A stretch of 64,000 nt of DNA from Olivibacter domesticus (lineage in GTDB: Bacteria; Bacteroidota; Bacteroidia; Sphingobacteriales; Sphingobacteriaceae): assembly GCF_900109575.1 (NCBI RefSeq), contig NZ_FOAF01000001.1, positions 186,001 to 250,000 on the forward strand, read 5' to 3'. The translations under genes and the position numbers were made by a program. The notes under the pieces are model-generated. The model was given only the letters and a program-made list of their open reading frames with translations, was not told where the DNA came from and searched no databases. Positions 7,727-16,450 of the stretch are shown in pieces (position 1 is the first letter of the stretch; each line of letters starts with the position of its first letter).

Positions 7727-8638
7727 TCAAACTCCCGAAGGTGGAAACCCATAATATTTTTTAAACTGTACCGAAAAACTGTGTTGATCCACATAGCCCA
7801 CTTGCGGTAAAACATCGTTCACTGAAACCTTTTCTTTTAAAAGCTGTAAAGCTTTTTCCATCCGTTTGGCTGTAATATAGCTTTTGATAGTTGACCCATA
7901 GGCTTCTTGAAATTTCCGCTGCAAGGTGCGTGCACTCCCTATAAACTGATCAGTGAGTTGTTTTACTTGCAGGTTTGGATTGTCTAGGTTCTCATCGATA
8001 TAGATTTTCATCAATATAGGCGCTGATAGGGCAGGGCTGCTCAATAAATTGGAAAGATCTTCATGATGTTGGCTCACTAATTGGAGAATGAGGTGATTGA
8101 TCTTGTTATTCAACTTATTCTTATCGTCAATATTCAAATGAAATAAAGTCTCAATTGTCTTTTTTGTACGTGCGCGTATCCTTACGGCAGGTAGCGATTT
8201 AATACCGTGTAGATTTTTAATCATGGCTTCAATAACGGGGTAAATAGATGGAAATAATAATTGGTTATGTTCTTTATGTACTAAGATTTGCGGTTGAAAT
8301 ACGAGGGTGACCGCTTCCACATTTCCTGGGTAAACACGTAACTTATAATCACCTTCGTTATGATAAGTGCAGAGACATTCGCCGGCCTTTATGTCAAGTT
8401 GTTCTTCCGTATCAGTTTGCATGGCAATATGGCCTTCCAGTATAAACAGCATAAAAAAGTGAGGATATTTAACACGGTAAGAACCATTGCGCTCTATATT
8501 ATTGAGCATTCGATAGCGATGGCAGCGCGCGTCCTGAAATACTCTGGATTGGTGTTTTAAGGGCGGGTCACCTCTACGATCAGGAGCTTCTTTTGTACTT
8601 GAATTTTTGTTTTTTAATTGAGGTAAATATTTTTCCAT
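7727..8638 (-). CDS. AraC-family transcriptional regulator
   Basis: A 303-residue protein. Residues 45-150 form a cupin-like part (HFFMLFILEGHIAMQ; IKAGECLCTYHNEGDYKL). The HTH pair is at about 210-300, with VNDVLPQVGYVDQHSFSVQF and terminal YYGFPPSGV in place of the usual GxTPxxFR. No cognate target gene adjoins it: a histidine-kinase relic lies upstream. It may be an orphan left after loss of its partner. Confidence 0.85.
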   Translation of the reverse strand: MEKYLPQLKNKNSSTKEAPDRRGDPPLKHQSRVFQDARCHRYRMLNNIERNGSYRVKYPHFFMLFILEGHIAMQTDTEEQLDIKAGECLCTYHNEGDYKLRVYPGNVEAVTLVFQPQILVHKEHNQLLFPSIYPVIEAMIKNLHGIKSLPAVRIRARTKKTIETLFHLNIDDKNKLNNKINHLILQLVSQHHEDLSNLLSSPALSAPILMKIYIDENLDNPNLQVKQLTDQFIGSARTLQRKFQEAYGSTIKSYITAKRMEKALQLLKEKVSVNDVLPQVGYVDQHSFSVQFKKYYGFPPSGV

Positions 8639-8896
8639 TTTACGATGAATTTAAATTCATAATTCTGATTTAACTGTTTTCGTAAAAATGCGGCATTCTA
8701 TGCACGCTTAAAAGCAAAAAAACGTCATTTTTTGTAGGGTAAAGATAGCTCTTAAGAATTTTGAAAAAGGTTCACCCTGAGTAGACTTTTTTTCTTAATT
8801 ATTTTTCGTATGGAAGATGTTTTTTTGAAATCATCTTTCTTATGGCGGGCTCACCCATCCGATGTGGTTAGCTTTCCACGCACGGGGCTTGTAGTA
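8639..8896. other. Gap upstream of the AraC gene, nothing recognised
   Basis: AT-rich sequence with several T-runs (for example 8788-8796). It should contain the AraC promoter reading left. No coding frame or strong repeat is seen. Confidence 0.4.
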
Positions 8897-9203
8897 TTAA
8901 GAAGTTTGAGCTGTCACACTTTCTAGATCATAGTAAAATAGGGCCGTAGTGCCTTCACCCACTTCACTCTGTATATCTAAACTGGCGTTTAGCGCTTCGG
9001 CTCGGCTACGTACATTACTGAAGCCCAATTCTAGCTAAGCGTTTAACTAGACCGAAAGCGACAACTGCTTTTACACTGTCTTTCTTCTCGCCGGTAAAGC
9101 GCTGCATCAGGCTATCAGTAACCTTTTGTTGCTTATTTGAGCCTTGTGTAAATCCGGCTTCTGAACAAAGAAGTATAATAAAACAGAAAAAATAACGCTT
9201 CAT
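8897..9203 (-). pseudogene. Relic of an exported sensor histidine kinase (internal deletion)
   Basis: Two ends of one gene are fused. The start (9203 down to about 9040) gives a signal peptide, MKRYFFCFIILLCSEAGFTQ, and the opening of a TPR-type sensor (KVTDSLMQRF). A different frame then continues to TAA at 8897-8899 with a clear kinase ATPase-domain end: LGFSNVRSRAEALNASLDIQ followed by SEVGEGTTALFYYDLE, the G2-box region of LytS/NarX-like kinases. All TPR repeats, the transmembrane segment and the H and N boxes are missing, so the gene is dead. No response regulator remains nearby. Confidence 0.75.
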
Positions 9204-9424
9204 GTTTTCAGGTTAAATAGGGGATAAAGTTTTAGCAAAAATATTCATTTGAACGATATTTATGGCATATGTTTTACATGAGTTGCTTTTCCCATAGTTG
9301 CACTCAATTAATGTATAAACTAACTTATATCGGTCGGGTAGGCTCAAACCCAACTATTTCTTGTCCTCAAATATTGCCTTTTACCTCCTTTTTTCTGTAA
9401 AGAACTCTAATAAAATCCCTAAAA

Positions 9425-9703
9425 CTAAATGTTTAGTTTATTATATAATAATTTAATAATGAGAAGTATAAATACTCCATTTAATAGTAATTGTTCACTA
9501 TAGTTTCCATATGGCAAAATGCAGCTGCAGCTGCAAGGAATTCTGCCAAAAGCATTGTTCATCCCTAGGATAATATAAAGGCTGAACAGACTGAGTAACA
9601 ACAAAGATGCCTTTAAACCGATCGTAAGCAAATCTAAAAGCTGTTTCAAGCAGGCTTTTGGAGGTCTCCTGCTGAAGGTAAACAGGGGGTGAAAAAGGGG
9701 CAC
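9425..9703 (-). pseudogene. Truncated MauE/DoxX-like membrane protein
   Basis: A 92-residue frame with a GTG start. It has two hydrophobic segments (about 30-46 and 72-88) and, between them, GRIPCSCSCILPYGNYSEQL, comparable to the CHCGGV-(x)-WEEHLLFN part of the MauE-like protein at 3552-4016. The N-terminal half of the family is missing, so it is probably a degraded paralogue. The Gly-Gly after the Cys pair is replaced. It could still be a short working variant. Confidence 0.5.
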
Positions 9704-9812
9704 CCCTGTCTTTTGTGAAATTTTTTTTTTGTTTAGTTTCTTTATTTATAGAAAAATAAGCATATTTGGTTAAACAACAACATAAGAAAGAATCTATACC
9801 CCATTTTTGCTA

Positions 9813-10262
9813 ATGCTCTTTAAAACTACCATACTATTTTTGTTTATGCCACTCTATTGGAGTGCAACTTTTGCTCAAACGAATAAAAAAGATCAATCAT
9901 TTAAAAATACTACGCTTGCTGTGCCGATAGAAAAGGCTTTTGATAAGACGGTTGACTACCTGCAGGCGAATGAAATGTTCATCTCAACCATGGATAAGCA
10001 GGCTGGATTTATACAGGCTAAGGCATTTATGAAGGATAGAAAAGTTTTGTCGGCTAAAATGGGTGACCGATATACGTTCAATTTTATCTTACGGCCTGAC
10101 GAGGCTGAAACGAGTCTTTCATTAAACATTTATGTGGAAGAATATAATTTCGGCGGCGACGTGAAAAGTAGATCCTACTATTACGAGGACAAGGGTATAT
10201 TAAAAGATAAGAATACTTACCAAAATATCTTAGTGGCTTTACAAGATGCAGTAAAAGAATAG
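9813..10262 (+). CDS. Exported protein of unknown function
   Basis: A 149-residue protein with a signal peptide ending SATFAQ. ATG 9813 is preferred over the TTG at 9807. The mature part is a small alpha/beta domain (VPIEKAFDKTVDYLQANEMF, then a region of beta strands with RYTFNFIL and LSLNIYVEEYNFGG). It resembles small lipocalin- or DUF4468-like periplasmic proteins in layout, but I do not recognise the family. It stands alone between gene remnants. Confidence 0.6.
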   Translation: MLFKTTILFLFMPLYWSATFAQTNKKDQSFKNTTLAVPIEKAFDKTVDYLQANEMFISTMDKQAGFIQAKAFMKDRKVLSAKMGDRYTFNFILRPDEAETSLSLNIYVEEYNFGGDVKSRSYYYEDKGILKDKNTYQNILVALQDAVKE

Positions 10263-10323
10263 CGTTACTATAAATTAAAGTCTTTTCATCTGTTTAGCTA
10301 TTTTTAAAAGCGAGCCCCTGATC

Positions 10324-10512
10324 TTAATGACCTAGCCGCTGCTTGCTTAAGCGAAAATAGGCACCGCTATTTTCCTGTGAAATGGCTTCTTCTAATAGTC
10401 GATCTTGTTGTTCCCGCCAACGATTAAAGAAACCCATATAGTTAAAGTTATAATTTATAATCAATTCCATAAACCGTTGTAGACAAGATTTTTGTCGTTC
10501 GTAAAATGCCAA
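10324..10512 (-). CDS. Small protein of unknown function
   Basis: A 62-residue frame, basic and aromatic-rich (NYNFNYMGFFNRWREQQD), with no signal or membrane segment. It lies 19 bases downstream of the STM3941-like gene on the same strand and may be the end of that operon. I do not recognise it; it could be chance. Confidence 0.3.
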   Translation of the reverse strand: MAFYERQKSCLQRFMELIINYNFNYMGFFNRWREQQDRLLEEAISQENSGAYFRLSKQRLGH

Positions 10513-10531
10513 TTGTTTACCTTTTCTCTTT

Positions 10532-11056
10532 CTACTGACTTAGAGAAAAGCTATTTTTTGCTGCGTACTCCGTCAATGTTGCTGTTAACTCATCATAGGT
10601 GGCATTGGTCTCTATGTATGAAATTCTTACGGTTCCTTTTAACGATTTTAGGAAGGTATCCCGCACAAAAAAACTTTTCATTCTGGCGGCATATTTTTCA
10701 GGGTTTTTTAACTTCACATCTATCAATTTCGTAGAAAAATAGATGTTTTCCACATCCTCCCATGCGATCAAACTGGCTGCTTTGGCGATAGGTGAAGTAT
10801 TTGCCCTAATGCCTTCATCAGAAATATGGATAGCTGTTTCATGTTCTTTTTTTGGAGCGAATTGTAGTTTGAAGAATACGACGATGCCTAGCACTGCCAG
10901 AAATATTCCACCAACTAGCACGGCTAATATGATCGGGTCTGCCCATAGCCACATATACAGGGCCATTACTGCACCCAGTGCACCCAATCCTAGAAACTGC
11001 AATGCCATTTGCTTTTGCTTGCTTTTACTGTAGGAAAATGTTTTCTTCCGCATCAT
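10532..11056 (-). CDS. Membrane protein, STM3941-like
   Basis: A 174-residue protein with two adjacent membrane segments (about 20-38 and 43-62) followed by a soluble PH-like domain containing ISDEGIRANTSPIAKA and LIAWEDVENIYF, the pattern of the STM3941 family. The role of this family is unknown. It starts two bases downstream of the TPM-domain gene, so the two are translated from one message. Confidence 0.65.
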   Translation of the reverse strand: MMRKKTFSYSKSKQKQMALQFLGLGALGAVMALYMWLWADPIILAVLVGGIFLAVLGIVVFFKLQFAPKKEHETAIHISDEGIRANTSPIAKAASLIAWEDVENIYFSTKLIDVKLKNPEKYAARMKSFFVRDTFLKSLKGTVRISYIETNATYDELTATLTEYAAKNSFSLSQ

Positions 11057-11058
11057 TT

Positions 11059-12336
11059 TTATTTTTCTAAAATTTCAAATAACAAGGTACATCCCTCTAC
11101 GCAAATGAGGTCGTTTCCTTCTTGCTCGTCCAATGGGACAAGGTATAGTCTTCTTTCTTTTTTGTTGAAATGATAGTGGTAGTTGTAATAGTCATTCATC
11201 TTGAAAATCGCAAATGCAGGTTGTTTCCCGGAGTACGTTTTCAGCGCTAAGATGTGTTCTGCTGAATCTATGTTGAATGTTCCTGCCTCTTTGCCATTGA
11301 TTGAAAAATGATTTTCCTGAAAAGACAAGGTATCGTTAGGGTCAACAGCTGTATAGGTCCGTTCCATCGGGTGAAATTCCTGTTTCAAAATCCATTGATA
11401 GCCGGTAAATATTTTTCCATTTTTCACGGCCGAATTTTGCGCTATTTCGTCTTCTATCTGTGCCAGCAAAGGCCATACATCTGATGAAAGGAATTTTTTA
11501 CCGGGATGCCACCAGTACACTTTTTCGGGCTGCATTTTGGGATGGATAAATGTTTGCTCGGGTGTAGGCTTTTCAAAATACACAAATTGGTATTGACTGC
11601 CGTCATTATCCCGAATGGTCATTTCATAATAGTCTTCTTCTCGAAAATCTTTCAGCACAAAGGATTGCTTTCTTGAGGGCCCGAGAAACACATCCAGCGA
11701 AGTGAAGTGGTACGAAGGATTATCACTATCAAGATTTCGGAATGTCTGTGGCGAACCGTTTTCTAACACAAAAGTTCTTATCTTTTTAAAAATGGAGGGG
11801 GTAAAGATAGACGACACGATGGTGAAATCTTCTTCTTTCATTGCTTTTTCTACATAACTGATAATGGTGTTCAGCCCGTTTAGGGTGCCTTCAAAATAGT
11901 TTCCATCTTTGAATTTTGGGATAAATTGTTCATCAATGATTTTTTTGGTGGCGGCATTACTTAACATTTTTTCTATCCCATAGCCGTTTTCAATGCGCAT
12001 TTGACGCAGTTTTTTGGAGATGGCAATTACGATACCGTTGTTTTTCCCATGTTCACCTGAAGCATAAGAAGTAAGATTATTGAATACATAGTTGTCAAAA
12101 TTTTCTTTATTGGTATGGCGGTCGTCTATGGTGACGATAGCAATCTCTGCAACTCCTTTTTCCCAGCACTGGCTAACCATACTGTCTAATTGCTGTATCT
12201 CACTTGAGGTGAAAATATGCTCATGATCAATAATCCGATCTTTCTTTATCACAAATGGTTGCGGTGCAGGAGTTTCCTGCGCCAACAGGGTGGTGGCTAA
12301 AAAGCAATAGCACAATATGATTAGGAGATAACGCAT
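11059..12336 (-). CDS. TPM-domain exported protein (YgcG-like N-terminus)
   Basis: A 425-residue protein with a signal peptide (ending TTLLAQ). Residues 30-170 match the TPM fold: DHEHIFTSSEIQQLDSMVSQ, AEIAIVTIDDR, and GKNNGIVIAISKKLRQMRIE with GYGIEKMLSNA. The rest of the protein, about 250 residues, is unlike the usual glycine-rich or membrane C-terminus of YgcG and has no recognised domain. TPM proteins are linked to photosystem repair and envelope phosphatase activity; the function here is unknown. Confidence 0.75.
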   Translation of the reverse strand: MRYLLIILCYCFLATTLLAQETPAPQPFVIKKDRIIDHEHIFTSSEIQQLDSMVSQCWEKGVAEIAIVTIDDRHTNKENFDNYVFNNLTSYASGEHGKNNGIVIAISKKLRQMRIENGYGIEKMLSNAATKKIIDEQFIPKFKDGNYFEGTLNGLNTIISYVEKAMKEEDFTIVSSIFTPSIFKKIRTFVLENGSPQTFRNLDSDNPSYHFTSLDVFLGPSRKQSFVLKDFREEDYYEMTIRDNDGSQYQFVYFEKPTPEQTFIHPKMQPEKVYWWHPGKKFLSSDVWPLLAQIEDEIAQNSAVKNGKIFTGYQWILKQEFHPMERTYTAVDPNDTLSFQENHFSINGKEAGTFNIDSAEHILALKTYSGKQPAFAIFKMNDYYNYHYHFNKKERRLYLVPLDEQEGNDLICVEGCTLLFEILEK

Positions 12337-12673
12337 TTAGTATGGTTTATTTTTTGTCCTGAACAAAAGTCAGCAGAAACAAATGAAAAAGGGAGCTATA
12401 CTATGCCACAAATCATATACATCCTATTGCATTTGTATATATAATCTATCTACGTAAATTTTAATAAAATGAATTTCAATGGATTAATCTACAAACCTAA
12501 ACGCTAAATCATCCCTCATATATAGTTCAAATAGCTTATCCGTTTTGATATTGTATTAATACTCCAATAATCGCTTACGCTGTAGTGAAAAGTACAGATA
12601 AAAATTAAACTTGTAGATTTTGTATCTTTAGCTCCATAAAAAGGGAAGTGCTATCTTTAAAAAGAATAATAAT
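12337..12673. other. Divergent intergenic region, nothing recognised
   Basis: AT-rich 337 bases between the leftward TPM gene and the rightward small membrane protein gene. It should hold both promoters; TATCTTTA near 12624 is a weak -7 match for the right-hand gene. Confidence 0.4.
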
Positions 12674-12964
12674 GTGAACTCATCAATAAACAACAAAGCC
12701 ATTTCGGCGTTCTTGATCGGATTGAATTTCGTATTGTTGATAGCCTATCTCCAATACGGTTTTGTGACGGAAGACGAAGGAATCCGTAATCTTTACCTAT
12801 CAATAGTATATATCTTTATCACTTGTTTGGCATCCTGCATCTACTACCGACAGAACTACAAGACAGCCCTTTTTTGGATTACGATCGTCGTTTCAATTCT
12901 TTTCGTTATAGCAACATTGTTTTATATGTATATCTCCGCATTAGGTAAAGCCGATTGGAAATGA
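12674..12964 (+). CDS. Small membrane protein of unknown function
   Basis: A 96-residue protein starting at GTG 12674; the ATG at 12672 is followed at once by TGA. Three hydrophobic segments (about 8-25, 38-56, 68-88). It overlaps the next gene by the classical ATGA arrangement, so the pair is translationally coupled. No family recognised. Confidence 0.6.
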   Translation: MNSSINNKAISAFLIGLNFVLLIAYLQYGFVTEDEGIRNLYLSIVYIFITCLASCIYYRQNYKTALFWITIVVSILFVIATLFYMYISALGKADWK

Positions 12965-13692
12965 AACGAATAAACATTTTTAATAAAGCCTTTATAGCCG
13001 TTACGGTGATTCTAGCGATTCTTTTCGCTCATAAAATATACTCCTACAAGTCATGGAAACGGTATTTTTATACGTCATCCGTATCCAATCCGGAAGCGTT
13101 TCCTATCCATATCTTTGGCATTTGGTTCATTACGGAAGACGTGGAACGGAATGGAGATTTTTACAAGGACAGGGATAACATAAATTTATTCTATTCCGAC
13201 TGGGGAAGGGGAGAATCCTATGAAGCTTATGCCCCTGAATTCATGCCACAAAGCCTATTTGTGGAATATATGGATTTTCGCACCAAAAAATATTACCTAG
13301 ATACGATCGCACTGCCTAAAGAAAGGATGTTTGCGCTATTTAGTGCGGCCAAGAGCAACAATCAACTTACTGACCTTTCTTACGGACGCCGAAAAATGGG
13401 ACTGGAATTCCATGTAGGTATCGCCAATGAGGGCAATATTATCGTTTGGCTCCTCGGAAATAATTACCAAGTGGAGCTTTATCGAAAACAGATCGATGCC
13501 AAACCATTTCCAGATCAAGTCATTTCATCTAAAGATGCAAATCCGGATGTAGCTCGTAATAAGGAAGAGCGTATCAACAGCTTTTTTCATGAAATACCCG
13601 ACAGCGTGAAACGTAAGATCATGGAACTGGATATTACCGGTGTACAATATAAAGACAGCATACCGGTATATTTTGATCATATCCAACCATGA
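12961..13692 (+). CDS. Membrane-anchored protein of unknown function
   Basis: A 243-residue protein with one N-terminal membrane anchor (about residues 8-24) and a soluble domain on the periplasmic side, rich in aromatic residues. ATG 12961 overlaps the stop of the upstream gene (ATGA) and is preferred over 12955. It forms a two-gene operon with the small membrane protein. No family recognised. Confidence 0.65.
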   Translation: MKRINIFNKAFIAVTVILAILFAHKIYSYKSWKRYFYTSSVSNPEAFPIHIFGIWFITEDVERNGDFYKDRDNINLFYSDWGRGESYEAYAPEFMPQSLFVEYMDFRTKKYYLDTIALPKERMFALFSAAKSNNQLTDLSYGRRKMGLEFHVGIANEGNIIVWLLGNNYQVELYRKQIDAKPFPDQVISSKDANPDVARNKEERINSFFHEIPDSVKRKIMELDITGVQYKDSIPVYFDHIQP

Positions 13693-13720
13693 ATGCGGTA
13701 GTTTATTCATGTTGTCTATA

Positions 13721-13759
13721 TATTGGTGGGTATTTGCTTTCGCAGGATTCAGGTCCTAA
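13721..13759 (+). pseudogene. Tiny remnant of an FtsX-type ABC permease
   Basis: The frame YWWVFAFAGF followed by a stop matches the RWWVFALVG part of the permease fragment at 55451-55633, with near-identical DNA over tggtgggtatttgcttt. Only about 12 codons, so this rests on the nucleotide match and on similar fragments elsewhere. Confidence 0.4.
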
Positions 13760-13868
13760 CTGTATTCCCTTACAACTGCCTCATTACTGAATTAAGGGCA
13801 TTAAGCGGGCATAACTTGAAAGGAGAAGATAGATAGATCTAGAGACAATAATTTCTTAAGATTAGGGA

Positions 13869-13900
13869 ATTCAGTTACACTTCTCCTTGATTCGGTTACA
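13869..13900 (+). promoter_or_regulatory. 21-bp-spaced direct repeat ATTCRGTTACA (AraC operator candidate)
   Basis: ATTCAGTTACA at 13869-13879 and ATTCGGTTACA at 13890-13900 match at 10 of 11 positions and are 21 bp apart. A hairpin (GCATTCA-GCCC-TGAATGC, 13902-13919) and a -7-like GACCTTTG (about 13921-13928) follow directly, before the SDR gene at 13956. Confidence 0.5.
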
Positions 13901-13955
13901 GGCATTCAGCCCTGAATGCAGACCTTTGTTTTATTAATGGTTAAGGATAATTCTT

Positions 13956-14729
13956 ATGGAAAATCAAACAGCGTTAAAGAACAATAAGCAGCCTGTTGCA
14001 TTGGTAACCGGTGCTAATCAGGGTGTTGGGAACGAGATCGCCAAAGCGCTTGCAGCGAATGGCTATCGGGTATATGTAGGTTCACGTAACCTAAGCAATG
14101 GTGAAATAGCAGCTCAGGAGATCGGTGAGCATGCACGGGCGATCCAGCTGGACGTGACGCAGCAAGTATCTATAGATGCTGCTGTAGCACGCATCGGTCA
14201 GGAAAATGGTCGTCTTGATTTGCTGGTGAACAATGCAGGTATATCGCATGCCGGAAAACCTGGCCGCTCGTTGGAGGAGGTCTCAGCGGCCGGCACTGCG
14301 ATCCGGGCATCGTTAGACGAGGTGCGCGCCGTATGGGAAACCAATGTGTTTGGCGTCATTGCTATGACGCAGGCAGCATTGCCATTGTTGCGTAAGTCTG
14401 ACGCGGCACGTATTGTGAATGTATCAAGCGGCTTGGGATCGCTTACATGGATATCGGATCCAGATTGCTGGGCGCGGGAGCATTTTGGTGTAGTTTATGC
14501 CGCATCAAAAACAGCACTAAATGCCGTTACTGTTTCCTTTGCCTTAGAACTGGAGAAAGAAAATATCAAAGTTAATGCTACCAGCCCGGGTTTTACAGCT
14601 ACGGCACTGAATAACTTTCAGGGAACGGATAGTCTGGAGGTTGGATCGCGTGAACCGATTCGCGTAGCGCTGGAAACTGATGGTCCTACCGGTCGTTTTA
14701 CTGGTCCGGAAGGACCTCTTCCTTGGTAA
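13956..14729 (+). CDS. Short-chain dehydrogenase/reductase (SDR)
   Basis: A 257-residue classical SDR: TGANQGVG cofactor loop (about 19-26), NNAG, and catalytic YAASK (Tyr181, Lys185). The C-terminal region ETDGPTGRFTGPEGPLPW is typical of carbonyl-reductase-like SDRs and resembles the SDR at 5937-6674, with which it is paralogous. A clear terminator follows and an AraC gene lies 220 bp downstream in the same direction. A direct-repeat operator precedes it. Confidence 0.9.
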   Translation: MENQTALKNNKQPVALVTGANQGVGNEIAKALAANGYRVYVGSRNLSNGEIAAQEIGEHARAIQLDVTQQVSIDAAVARIGQENGRLDLLVNNAGISHAGKPGRSLEEVSAAGTAIRASLDEVRAVWETNVFGVIAMTQAALPLLRKSDAARIVNVSSGLGSLTWISDPDCWAREHFGVVYAASKTALNAVTVSFALELEKENIKVNATSPGFTATALNNFQGTDSLEVGSREPIRVALETDGPTGRFTGPEGPLPW

Positions 14730-14769
14730 TTGCCCATCGATGACAGGTAAGGAGGCAACTAATTTTTTT

Positions 14770-14796
14770 GACCGCTGTGTGAAATATACAGCGGTC
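14770..14796 (+). terminator. Rho-independent-type terminator after the SDR gene
   Basis: GACCGCTGT at 14770-14778 pairs perfectly with ACAGCGGTC at 14788-14796, followed by TTATTTGTT. Confidence 0.8.
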
Positions 14797-14952
14797 TTAT
14801 TTGTTACCTTACCACATGAAACCCTTATGACTTACAAGAGCAACACAGGGGGATGAACAGATCAAAGCGGTTACTTTACCAATAATGAAAAATTTAACCA
14901 GATGAGAACTATATAAATTACCATTAATAGAAGGATATAAATAATTATTAGC

Positions 14953-15867
14953 ATGAAAAATCAACGCTCAAAAGTTGTTAAACTGGAGTCTATAACCGAG
15001 CTGCATCGTAGGCTGGAGCTTCCGGGACCTACGCATCCGCTGATCAGTTTGTTGGATGCTACGGAAGGACAGATCAACCTAAGCCGGTTGCCTTCAAGTT
15101 ACATAACGGGCTTTTACAAAGTCTCCTTTATAATGAAGCTGGGTGGCAAATTTCGGTACGGCCAAGGCTATTATGATTTTGACGAGGGGAGCCTGCTTTT
15201 TACTGCACCTAACCAACTTGTGGGCAGTACGGCAAATTACGAAGGTAATAAAGGTTATTCATTGATTATTCATCAGGATTTTTTTCAAGGCTATCCGATT
15301 GCAACGAAAATTAAGCAATACGGTTTCTTTGCTTACGCCTCCAACGAGGCGTTGCACCTTTCTGAAAAGGAGCGGGAGATGGTGTTTGCCATTTTTACCA
15401 TCATTCGGGATGAGCTCAATAGCCAGATTGACGATTTTAGCCACGAGGTGGTGATTGCACAGATTGAATTGTTGCTGAGTTATGCGAAGCGTTTCTATAA
15501 ACGCCAATTCTTAACCCGCCAGCCGGCAACAAGCGATCTGCTGGAGCGAGTGGAAGAATTGCTGAATAATTATTTTGAGGAAGGGAAGGCAATAAAGCAA
15601 GGCATGCCAACCGTACAATACCTCGCGGAACATTTAAATTATACCTCCAATTATTTAAGTGATATGCTGCGCTCACTCACTGGCCTGAATGCGCAACAGC
15701 ATATCCATGAAAAATTAATTGAGAAAGCGAAAGAACTGCTTTCTACCACCAGTTTAACGATCAGCGAAGTGGCATACGAGTTAGGCTTTGAGCATTCGCA
15801 ATCATTAAGCCGCTTGTTTAAAATGAAAACGCAGCTGTCTCCTATGCAATTTAGAGCAGGCTTTTGA
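14953..15867 (+). CDS. AraC-family transcriptional regulator
   Basis: A 304-residue protein. The N-terminal sensing part (about 20-180) contains FDEGSLLFTAPNQLVG; the C-terminal HTH pair (about 200-304) includes LTISEVAYELGFEHSQSLSR and ends SPMQFRAGF. It is the likely regulator of the SDR upstream, given the 21-bp direct repeat before that gene. The effector is unknown. Confidence 0.88.
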   Translation: MKNQRSKVVKLESITELHRRLELPGPTHPLISLLDATEGQINLSRLPSSYITGFYKVSFIMKLGGKFRYGQGYYDFDEGSLLFTAPNQLVGSTANYEGNKGYSLIIHQDFFQGYPIATKIKQYGFFAYASNEALHLSEKEREMVFAIFTIIRDELNSQIDDFSHEVVIAQIELLLSYAKRFYKRQFLTRQPATSDLLERVEELLNNYFEEGKAIKQGMPTVQYLAEHLNYTSNYLSDMLRSLTGLNAQQHIHEKLIEKAKELLSTTSLTISEVAYELGFEHSQSLSRLFKMKTQLSPMQFRAGF

Positions 15868-15967
15868 TAAACATCCGCCGTTCCAAGTTTAAAGGCAGGG
15901 GATATCTCGAAAAGACATGAACTTATTTTACGCTGAAACGTTAATTTTAGAAAGTAAAAAGAGTATC

Positions 15968-16195
15968 ATGAAGCATCTATGTAATACTAGCAAAATTGGA
16001 AGTGCGGTTGTTGGACAAGCCGCAGGCGGTCGAATAGCCCTTGGGGCAATGGCTGTCGGAGCATTGGCTCTTGGCGCGGTAGCTGTAGGGGCACTTGCAA
16101 TAGGCGCGCTCCGCATAGGCAAAGGAAAAATTGGTAGATTGCATATCCATGAGTTGCAGATTGACAAGTTGGTTATAAAAGATCAGAAACTCTAG
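15968..16195 (+). CDS. Small glycine/alanine-rich repeat protein
   Basis: About 75 residues from ATG 15968. The centre is a near-perfect five-residue repeat of the type A-(x)-G-A-(L/V), for example GALALGAVAVGALAIG, repeated about eight times, then a tail IHELQIDKLVIKD. Such short repeats of small and aliphatic residues could form a beta-solenoid or a membrane hairpin. Proteins with the same layout occur beside AraC genes in other bacteria from memory; no function is known. It follows the AraC gene by 100 bp. Confidence 0.55.
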   Translation: MKHLCNTSKIGSAVVGQAAGGRIALGAMAVGALALGAVAVGALAIGALRIGKGKIGRLHIHELQIDKLVIKDQKL

Positions 16196-16301
16196 TGCCG
16201 CAGCACGCTATCGCTAGCTGTAAAAGCCTCAAAGAGGGTAAGTTAGGGGCTAACTAGGTGCTTTCTTCGAAGGTTTCTCGAGTAGTTATCAGGTTTTGAC
16301 T

Positions 16302-16370
16302 AGGTTTTTACCAGATATTGGCCAGGTTTATCTGGTAAAAACCTGGTCAGATCTGGTCAATATCTGGTAA
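16302..16370. repeat. Helically phased CCAG/CTGG array with two overlapping hairpins
   Basis: Six CCAG or CTGG cores start at 16311, 16322, 16332, 16343, 16353 and 16364, in steps of 10 or 11 bp. A perfect 16-bp inverted repeat joins 16302-16317 to 16329-16344. A second one (17 of 18 matches) joins 16308-16325 to 16353-16370, so the two hairpins exclude each other. It stands between convergent genes. Confidence 0.7.
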
Positions 16371-16450
16371 AAGGTCGAAATTGATACGAAGTTAAGTGGT
16401 AAATTGTATATTGCAGCTGATGTAATTGTGAAAACGAAGGCTTTTAATTT

